Source of the DNA: JAGWAC01 sp038046265
Lineage (GTDB): Archaea > Nanobdellota > Nanobdellia > SCGC-AAA011-G17 > JACPIM01
Assembly: GCA_038046265.1 (NCBI GenBank)
Contig: JBBSWN010000002.1
Span: forward strand, 29,595 to 93,594
Reading direction: 5' to 3'
DNA length: 64,000 nt
Shown: piece after piece, positions 59,212 through 64,000 of the stretch
How positions within the stretch are numbered: position 1 is the first letter of the stretch
How the letters are laid out: each line of letters begins with the position of its first letter
Notes under the pieces: generated by a model
Databases searched by the model: none
Told to the model about the DNA's origin: nothing
What the model saw: only the letters and a program-made list of their open reading frames with translations
Program-made: the position numbers and the translations under genes

Positions 59212-59280
59212 AATCCTCAAACCCTCTTGCAGATTATGGGGAAATGGCTAGCCATTATATTTTAAAAGGAACGAGGATAT
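59212..59280 (+). ncRNA. candidate structured RNA or structured leader
   Basis: TATA-like CTTTATATAG (59181-59190) predicts a start near 59212. There the sequence begins ATCCTC (59213-59218), which pairs with GAGGAT (59273-59278). Inside lie CCCT/GGGG pairing and a perfect palindrome AATGGCTAGCCATT (59243-59256). The ~67-nt closed structure could be a small RNA or a 5' leader of the 59370 gene. No Rfam family recognised. Confidence 0.4.
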
Positions 59281-59325
59281 GATAAGAACCTTTCCATTAA
59301 CGATTTGTTAAGGATTAGTTCTTAT
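59281..59325. repeat. palindromic element with GATAAGAAC/GTTCTTAT arms
   Basis: GATAAGAACC-TTTCCATTAACGATTTGTTAAGG-ATTAGTTCTTAT. Same outer arms as 494-539. It lies upstream of the 59370 gene, between the structured-RNA candidate and the start. Confidence 0.6.
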
Positions 59326-59369
59326 GAATTAAAAAAAATGCGAAAAGCAACATAAGGAGTGTGAAAAAA

Positions 59370-59645
59370 ATGGAAAAACCAAAAAGTTCTAAGAAGGTGA
59401 ACAGGCCTATAAAAAAATGGAGGTCAAGCAATTTTGAGCTCGCTCTATGGTCTAATGAACGTGAAATAAACGGCAATATTGTGGAATTTAAAACAATGTC
59501 ATTAAGCCGTTCATTTAAAAAGAAGGATGAAGAAATATGGAGAAATGAAGTAATAAACTTGAGAAGAATGGACATACCAAGAGTCTTGACATTGATAAAT
59601 GAAGCAGCAAAAGAGCTTTACTTGGAAAAACAGCAGGAAAATTGA
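59370..59645 (+). CDS. small conserved basic protein
   Basis: About 91 aa from the ATG at 59370, with Shine-Dalgarno AAGGAG (59353-59359). Lys-rich N-terminus, then KKWRSSNFELALWSNEREIN, VEFKTMSLSRSFKKKDEEIW and a helix with LTLINEAAKELYLE. The beta-strand/helix pattern recalls small ssDNA- or RNA-binding proteins (PC4-like) but I cannot confirm that. Its long structured leader suggests regulated expression. Confidence 0.65.
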   Translation: MEKPKSSKKVNRPIKKWRSSNFELALWSNEREINGNIVEFKTMSLSRSFKKKDEEIWRNEVINLRRMDIPRVLTLINEAAKELYLEKQQEN

Positions 59646-59751
59646 AAACTTTTCACAAATTTCGGAAACTTCATGCAAACATTTATTTACTTTTTTATTT
59701 TACAGTCTAGTTCAATAAAAATTATCAAATTTAAAAAACAAAAAAATCAGG

Positions 59752-59798
59752 AGAACAAGAATTTTCCATTAACTCTTTGTTAAATGGTTAGTTCTTAT
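59752..59798. repeat. palindromic element upstream of radA
   Basis: AGAACAAGAATTTTCCATTAACTCTTTGTTAAATGGTTAGTTCTTAT; a diverged copy of the 59281 element, in radA's 5' region. Confidence 0.55.
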
Positions 59799-59814
59799 AA
59801 GGAAGGTGATATTC

Positions 59815-60903
59815 ATGGACAAAAAAGAAATGTTGGTTGAAAAGAAACTTTTAGAAAAAGTTTCACCAAAAGATGAAAAAAAAGATGAAAAAGTAATCAT
59901 TGTTAAAATAGAAGAGCAAAAACCAGAAATAAAACCAGAAAAAAAGGAAGTAAAAAAAGAAATTTCTCTTGAAGATCTTCCTGGTGTAGGAGCAGCAACA
60001 GCAGAAAAATTAAGAGAAGCTGGTTTTGATACTATGCTTGCAATTGCAGTAGCTTCTCCAGGAGAATTAACAGAAATAGCTGGTCTAACAGAACAAACAG
60101 CTCGTAAAATAATCAACACAGCAAGATCAAAAATGGATATGGGCTTTGTATCTGGCAGCGAATTATTAGAAAAAAGAAATAATATTGCTAGGATAACTAC
60201 AGGTAGTAAAGCCTTGGATGCTTTATTAATGGGAGGAATAGAAACTAATGGTATTACAGAAGTTTATGGTGAATTTGGGAGTTCAAAAACTCAATTGGGT
60301 CATCAACTAGCAGTAAATGTGCAGTTGCCAAAAGAAAAAGGGGGAGCAAATGGAATGGTTTGTTATATTGACACAGAAGGCACGGCTCGACCAGAGCGAA
60401 TAAAGAAAATGGCAGAAGCATTAGGATTAGATTCAAAAAAAGTTCTCGACAATATAAAATTTATAAGGGCATTTAATTCAGATCATCAAATGTTGATTAT
60501 TCAAAAAATCGAGGATCTCATTAAAAATGATCGATTACCTATAAAACTTGTTGTCTTAGATTCTTTAATGAGTCATTTTAGAAGTGAATTTGTTGGTAGA
60601 GGAACCTTAAGCGATCGGCAACAGAAGTTAAATAAACATATGCATGATTTGTTAAAATTGGCAGAGACTTATAGTATTGTAGTTTACGTAACAAATCAAG
60701 TCATGGCGAATCCAGCAGTCTTCTTTGGAGATCCAACAACAGCTGTTGGAGGGCACATTGTCGCTCATGCTTCTAATGTAAGGATTTACGTAAGAAAAGG
60801 TAAAAAAGGAACAAGAGTTGCTAGAGTTATAGATGCCCCACATATTCCAGATTCAGAATGTGCATTTAGGGTAACAGAAGAAGGAATTAGGGATGTTGAA
60901 TAA
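59815..60903 (+). CDS. radA: RadA recombinase
   Basis: About 362 aa from the ATG at 59815, with SD GGAAGGTGAT. N-terminal HhH (SLEDLPGVGAATAEKL near 51), then the RecA core: GSKALDALLMGGIETN near 128, Walker A VYGEFGSSKTQ near 146, CYIDTEGT near 182, Walker B LVVLDSLM near 246, NQVMANPA near 297. The P-loop reads GSSKT where RadA normally has GSGKT. Residues 9-20 (LLEKVSPK) come from a palindromic element. No intein. The 3' end overlaps an endonuclease gene. Confidence 0.95.
   Translation: MDKKEMLVEKKLLEKVSPKDEKKDEKVIIVKIEEQKPEIKPEKKEVKKEISLEDLPGVGAATAEKLREAGFDTMLAIAVASPGELTEIAGLTEQTARKIINTARSKMDMGFVSGSELLEKRNNIARITTGSKALDALLMGGIETNGITEVYGEFGSSKTQLGHQLAVNVQLPKEKGGANGMVCYIDTEGTARPERIKKMAEALGLDSKKVLDNIKFIRAFNSDHQMLIIQKIEDLIKNDRLPIKLVVLDSLMSHFRSEFVGRGTLSDRQQKLNKHMHDLLKLAETYSIVVYVTNQVMANPAVFFGDPTTAVGGHIVAHASNVRIYVRKGKKGTRVARVIDAPHIPDSECAFRVTEEGIRDVE
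59844..59871. repeat. palindromic element inside radA
   Basis: GAAACTTTTAGAAAAAGTTTCACCAAAA, the reverse orientation of copies such as 27265. It encodes KLLEKVSPK in the RadA N-terminal extension. Confidence 0.6.
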
Positions 60904-61777
60904 CAACTATAAACTTCATTCACTAGAAGAATATAATGAGGTAATTGCATTAAAAAAGTCGGGACTAAATCCGACTCAAATTTATTCTTTTTTGTTTAAC
61001 AAAGGCAGAGAAATAAAGTACAATACTCTTTACGATTGGATATATTATAACAAAAAACCTTTTCAAGAGAAAATAATTCATAAGATCCCAGAAGAAAGTA
61101 AACTACTAACAAAAGAAAAAGCTTACGTTTTAGGAGTTCTTTGTGGTGATGGATATATAAGAGTTCATAAATCCGGTTATGGGTTCTTAGTGGGGTTAGA
61201 TGTCTGTGATGAAGACTTTGCAGATGAATTTAGGAATTGTTTGCAAGTTATTTATAAACTTACCCCAAGTAAGAACTTAAGAAAAGTAAAACCAACAAAC
61301 TACACAAACACGCCTAAACCTAGATTTTCAATAAATTTAACATCCAAATTAGTTGTAAAGGATTTATTTAGGTATGCTGAGTCTTTTAAAACAAAAGAAT
61401 GGACTGTACCAAAAGAGATTTTAGATTCTAATTTAGAGATTAAGTCTGCTTTTATAAGAGGGCTATTTGATTCTGAAGGAACAATATCTTTAAGAAAATC
61501 AAGCGGAGCTTATTTATCTGTTTGTTCTGGAAATATAAATCCCTTGTTAAATGTTAGAGAAATGTTAAAAAAAGATTTTGATATAGATCTTAAACCTTTA
61601 TACCCCCAAAAAGACTTTATCAAACTAAAATCTGCAAAATATCAAGATATAAAGAATTTCTCAGATAAAATTGGATTTACAATAGGACGTAAAAAGCAAG
61701 TTTTAGAAATTGCCGTAAAAAACTTTAAAATAAAAAGTAAAAATGAAACTTCCAAAAATAAATTTGAAAGAGCTTGA
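60893..61777 (+). CDS. free-standing LAGLIDADG homing endonuclease
   Basis: 294 aa. HTH-like N-terminus (VIALKKSGLNPTQIYSFLF), then two LAGLIDADG-type motifs: AYVLGVLCGDGYIR near residue 82 and AFIRGLFDSEGTIS near 185, each with its acidic residue. This family makes double-strand breaks to spread intervening sequences. It is not within an intein: it starts inside the last codons of radA (11-bp overlap), an unusual placement. Probably selfish, or a maturase-type remnant. Confidence 0.9.
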   Translation: MLNNNYKLHSLEEYNEVIALKKSGLNPTQIYSFLFNKGREIKYNTLYDWIYYNKKPFQEKIIHKIPEESKLLTKEKAYVLGVLCGDGYIRVHKSGYGFLVGLDVCDEDFADEFRNCLQVIYKLTPSKNLRKVKPTNYTNTPKPRFSINLTSKLVVKDLFRYAESFKTKEWTVPKEILDSNLEIKSAFIRGLFDSEGTISLRKSSGAYLSVCSGNINPLLNVREMLKKDFDIDLKPLYPQKDFIKLKSAKYQDIKNFSDKIGFTIGRKKQVLEIAVKNFKIKSKNETSKNKFERA

Positions 61778-61865
61778 AAGATTTAAGGAACAGAATTTTA
61801 GAAGCAGATTAGAATTTGTCCGTTTCTATGCTAATTGGATAAAAAAAACGCCTAATGAAAAATGA
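61743..61865 (+). pseudogene. small conserved ORF interrupted by TGA
   Basis: 40 codons (MKLPKINLKELERFKEQNFR, SRLEFVRFYANWIKKTPNEK) ending at TGA (61863-61865). The same frame continues SSDQKKFIDSVIKSTPKKVI up to the tRNA gene. A Trp codon at that place (TGG) would fit NEKWSSDQKKFID, so a TGG-to-TGA change or an error is likely. It overlaps the endonuclease 3' end in another frame. Confidence 0.5.
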
Positions 61866-61933
61866 AGCTCAGATCAAAAAAAATTTATTGATTCTGTTAT
61901 AAAATCAACACCTAAAAAAGTAATTATAAAAAA

Positions 61934-62045
61934 CGGGCCTACGAGGATTTGAACCTCGGATTCTGAGATCCGCAATCTCATGTTCTTTCTGGTTTTGCAG
62001 GTTGATAAGGATGCAATCCTTATATCCAGGCTAAACTATAGGCCC
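61934..62045 (-). tRNA. tRNA-Arg (GCG) with a 37-nt insertion in the D arm
   Basis: Acceptor GGGCCTA pairs with TAGGCCC (discriminator G); the T arm is CGAGG-TTCAAAT-CCTCG. The anticodon arm is contiguous, TGAGA-TTGCGGA-TCTCA, giving anticodon GCG. The D stem GTTT can pair only with GAAC, which lies 37 nt further on than normal. Removing that segment leaves a normal 75-nt tRNA. Confidence 0.88.
61986..62022 (-). other. probable non-canonical tRNA intron (D arm)
   Basis: TAAGGATTGCATCCTTATCA and onward to CCAGAAA, between D-loop GGATA and D-stem GAAC. It forms the hairpin ATAAGGAT/ATCCTTAT. Archaeal splicing endonucleases are known to remove introns at non-canonical tRNA positions; the exact BHB borders cannot be fixed by eye. 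Confidence 0.6.
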
Positions 62046-62049
62046 TTAG

Positions 62050-62082
62050 TTTTTTCAGCAAACGCTTTTCTTAAAAGGGTTA
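62050..62082. repeat. palindromic element upstream of tRNA-Arg
   Basis: TTTTTTCAGCAAACGCTTTTCTTAAAAGGGTTA; typical core. Confidence 0.6.
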
Positions 62083-62119
62083 CAAAAGCTTTATAAATAT
62101 TTATTCCTGCCAAAAATCC

Positions 62120-62293
62120 ATGGTAGAAAAGAAAGTATGTACAAGCTGCAAAACAAACATAGCGAACTTAAAAGGATCTGTAGAGTTTTCCTGTCCTAAC
62201 TGTAATAAATCAAAAATAGTAAGATGCTTTAAATGCAGGGAATTAGCAGCAAAATACGCTTGTTCTTCATGTTCGTTCACAGGACCTAACTAA
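62120..62293 (+). CDS. small zinc-ribbon protein
   Basis: 57 aa, read directly: CTSCKTNIAN, CPNCNKSK, CFKCRELAA, CSSCSFTGPN. Four C-x2-C knuckles make two zinc sites. It is the archaeal zinc-ribbon gene that usually precedes aEF-1beta, which starts 3 bp after its stop. Role in translation is inferred from that conserved pairing. Confidence 0.88.
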   Translation: MVEKKVCTSCKTNIANLKGSVEFSCPNCNKSKIVRCFKCRELAAKYACSSCSFTGPN

Positions 62294-62296
62294 AAA

Positions 62297-62572
62297 ATGG
62301 CACAAGTAATAGTGACAATAAAATTAATGCCCTCCAGTCCAGAAACAGATTTAAAGAAAATAGAAGAAAAGGCAGTTGAAGAAATTAAGAAATTCGGTGG
62401 CCAGATTGGCAGAATAGAACAAGAGCCGATAGCTTTTGGAATAAAAGCCCTGAAAATATCCTTTTTTTCAGATGAATCAAAGTCAAACCTGGATCCATTG
62501 GAGGAATCTCTAGGTAAAATAAAGGAAGTTGAAAGCGTAGAAACAACAGAAGTAAGGAGAGCCCTAATCTAA
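62297..62572 (+). CDS. ef1b: elongation factor 1-beta
   Basis: 91 aa. QVIVTIKLMPSSPETDLKKI at the start, then IEQEPIAFGIKALKISFF and a C-terminal beta strand with VESVETTEVRRALI: the archaeal aEF-1beta nucleotide-exchange factor, which recycles aEF-1A. Full length. Confidence 0.94.
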   Translation: MAQVIVTIKLMPSSPETDLKKIEEKAVEEIKKFGGQIGRIEQEPIAFGIKALKISFFSDESKSNLDPLEESLGKIKEVESVETTEVRRALI

Positions 62573-62628
62573 GCTTTTTTGGTTAAGCTTTTTGTTTTCC
62601 GCTAACGCTTTTCTTAAAAGGGTTAAAA
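62572..62628. repeat. two palindromic elements between aEF-1beta and the HIT gene
   Basis: AGCTTTTTTGGTTAAGCTTTTT (62572-62593), then TTTTCCGCTAACGCTTTTCTTAAAAGGGTTAAAA (62595-62628), the cleanest copy of the core. Confidence 0.65.
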
Positions 62629-62635
62629 GGTTAAA

Positions 62636-63262
62636 ATGGATGAATCAATTTTCACAGAAGAGCAGATTGAAGAATTAAACAAGATTTCTCAATTGTCAGA
62701 AGAAGAGCAGAAAAAAGTTCTCCCGTCTTTCTTGAAAACACTTTCTCCTGAGCAGTTAAATGCTTTAAAACAATCTCAAGGAGCTTCTCAATGTCCTTAT
62801 TGTTTGATTGTAGAAGGGAAAATAAAGGCAAAAAAGATTTACGAAGATAATGAATTAATAGCTGCCTTGGAAATAAATCCTGCTTCTTTAGGCCATACTA
62901 TAGTCTTCCCAAAAAAACACATCTCAATCTTAGCTCAATTAAATGATGTTAGTAACTTATTCAATGCAGCAAATAAAATTTCATCTGCTCTTTTTGAAAC
63001 ATTAAAAGCGCATGGAACAAATCTTTTAGTTTCAAATGGTTCAGCAGCAGGCCAGATAATCCCTCATTTAGTTGTTGAAATCATTCCAAGATATGATAAT
63101 GATAAATTAAATTTAAATTTCCCAAGAAAAAAAGCTTCTGATGAAGATCTTGAAAAAATATTTTCTTCTTTAAAAGGAAAAATCGTTCTTGAAAAAAAAC
63201 TGGAACAAAAACCAAAGCCAGCAGTAATTAAAATATCCAAAAAAACAGAAAGAATTCCTTAA
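62636..63262 (+). CDS. HIT-like protein lacking the catalytic triad
   Basis: 208 aa. Zinc-type CPYC near residue 53, then the HIT fold: NELIAALEINPASLGHTIVF near 73 and LLVSNGSAAGQIIPHLVVEI near 126. Normal HIT proteins read H-x-H-x-H at the end; here it is PHLVVEIIPR, with only the first His kept and the nucleophilic His replaced by Val. So hydrolase activity is doubtful; nucleotide binding may remain. An N-terminal helical extension (1-45) and a Lys-rich tail are unusual. Confidence 0.85.
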   Translation: MDESIFTEEQIEELNKISQLSEEEQKKVLPSFLKTLSPEQLNALKQSQGASQCPYCLIVEGKIKAKKIYEDNELIAALEINPASLGHTIVFPKKHISILAQLNDVSNLFNAANKISSALFETLKAHGTNLLVSNGSAAGQIIPHLVVEIIPRYDNDKLNLNFPRKKASDEDLEKIFSSLKGKIVLEKKLEQKPKPAVIKISKKTERIP

Positions 63263-63290
63263 TTACTTATAGATAGTAACAAATAGAAAG

Positions 63291-63300
63291 ATTTATAAAT
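63291..63300 (+). promoter_or_regulatory. TATA box for the 63322 gene
   Basis: ATTTATAAAT, 22-31 bp before the ATG at 63322 (leaderless). Confidence 0.55.
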
Positions 63301-63321
63301 AAGTAAAATACTAAATTTGCT

Positions 63322-64000
63322 ATGAAAACCCAGACAGACGAAATGAGAGTTGAAGAAGGAAGAACTAAATTAACAGTTACTCATAACGGAGAAGACTTAA
63401 CTTTTATTCATCCTTATTTTGGTCCAGGAACTTATTCTGAAGTTGGAAACTTAATAGATCAAGCAAAACCTAAGTTACTTAAACCAACTCTAGCTCAGAC
63501 AGCCTCTTTAGTAAATACAGCTTTTAATTCAAAAGACAGATATTCTCAAGAAATAGTAGGCTTAATGAAAAAAGGATGGTTATGGGGATTTACAAGAATT
63601 TTATATATTCCTAAAGAGGGAGCTTATTTTAAAGATAATACAGAAGTAAAAGATGAAAAGCCTTATTTAGAAAGATCAGAATTAGTAAAAAAACTAGAAC
63701 AAAATGAGCCTTCTGTAAGATTTGTTCCTTTTGGTTTTAAATTAGGAGAAATGACTCCAGAAGAACTAAGAAAAAATCAGTTTGTAATAGGATTAGTAGG
63801 AGAAGAAGGAGCAGACAAATTAGCAGAAGTAGCAGGAAAACATAGATTAAATCCAGTTGTTTATGGTTTAGAATCTGTTGAAAATATAGAAACAAGAGTT
63901 TCCGCTCTGGATTCCGGCAGGGGTGCTGTTAGGTTGGTTGTCGATGGCTACGATCGTGGCTACGACGGGGATGGTATTGCTTTTGGGTACGTGCCAAAAA
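63322..64000 (+). CDS. candidate DGR variable protein (partial, runs off the window)
   Basis: 226 codons visible, no stop. It starts MKTQTDEMRVEEGRTKLTV; the body includes KKGWLWGFTRILYIPKEG, SVRFVPFGFKLGEMTPEEL and HRLNPVVYGLESV. The C-terminal piece from VSALDSGRGAVRLVVDGYDR to GYDGDGIAFGYVPK differs sharply in composition. I recall families of DPANN proteins with a similar constant body and hypervariable ends of the form RVSALDS--VDG--AFGV, known targets of diversity-generating retroelements. The expected RT and template repeat would be downstream, outside this window. Confidence 0.65.
   Translation, partial: MKTQTDEMRVEEGRTKLTVTHNGEDLTFIHPYFGPGTYSEVGNLIDQAKPKLLKPTLAQTASLVNTAFNSKDRYSQEIVGLMKKGWLWGFTRILYIPKEGAYFKDNTEVKDEKPYLERSELVKKLEQNEPSVRFVPFGFKLGEMTPEELRKNQFVIGLVGEEGADKLAEVAGKHRLNPVVYGLESVENIETRVSALDSGRGAVRLVVDGYDRGYDGDGIAFGYVPK
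63898..64000 (+). other. candidate DGR variable region (VR)
   Basis: GC rises from 16/60 in the preceding 60 bases to 55/100 here, mid-gene. Codons at the likely variable places end in C or T (GGC, GAT, TAC, CGT, GTC), as expected if template AAY codons were mutated at the A positions. The 3' end lies beyond the window. Confidence 0.5.

Noticed and set aside
60893..61777. LAGLIDADG gene as part of a RadA intein
   Set aside because: RadA is complete up to EEGIRDVE with no splicing junctions; the endonuclease has its own start and a different frame.

Overview
This is an A+T-rich window whose information-processing genes are archaeal throughout: ribosomal proteins S19e, L31e and L39e, both subunits of family D DNA polymerase, Orc1/Cdc6, a Hef-type helicase and nuclease, RadA, an RPA-like protein, membrane LonB, aEF-1beta, PAC2 and PDCD5. 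Genes are short and tightly packed with many 1-17 bp overlaps, most promoters look leaderless (TATA box about 22-30 bp before the ATG), and many proteins are DPANN-like. I infer a DPANN archaeon of the Woesearchaeota/Pacearchaeota kind, from a draft or metagenome assembly: there are gaps of 10 N (8481-8490) and 100 N (40779-40878).

Layout. 1-12.5 kb: a lipoprotein, the L31e-L39e-PDCD5-S19e cluster, IleRS, a Hef split into helicase and nuclease genes, RNA 2',3'-CPDase, an arginase-family enzyme, TyrRS, and a TctA-family membrane protein. 12.5-21.3 kb: a replication block (orc1/cdc6-DP1-DP2) next to an A+T-rich, origin-like intergenic region, then PRC-barrel and a lonB interrupted by an in-frame TAA. 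21.3-28.8 kb: a more accessory region with coiled-coil/winged-helix proteins, a TGACG operator array, a NUMOD3/DUF559-like nuclease, a tyrosine recombinase, a DUF3800-like protein, a Toprim protein and a methyltransferase. 28.8-36.2 kb: housekeeping genes (ITPase, tRNA-Lys, PAC2, SerRS, TraB, GT9-like).

36.2-54.6 kb is the most distinctive region. It looks like a type IV filament locus: a FlaI/TadA-like ATPase, a FlaJ/TadC-like platform, archaellum-accessory-like coiled-coil proteins, five related four-TM membrane modules, two large repeat-containing coiled-coil proteins, and a run of eleven small proteins that nearly all begin with a class III (prepilin) signal such as MNKKG or MNKKA. No archaellin, FlaH, FlaF/G or prepilin peptidase is visible, so this is not a standard archaellum operon. 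54.6-64 kb: an APH-like membrane protein, RPA, small membrane proteins, an unexplained structured-RNA candidate, radA followed by a free-standing LAGLIDADG endonuclease gene, a tRNA-Arg(GCG) with a 37-nt insertion in its D arm, aEF-1beta, a HIT protein without its catalytic histidines, and a gene running off the end whose last 100 bases jump to 55% GC, which I read as a diversity-generating-retroelement variable region.

Across the whole window there is a dispersed family of about 25-45 bp palindromic elements. Most sit at gene 3' ends, but several lie inside coding genes, where they encode related peptides of the form L-x-K-A-F/S in the same frame.
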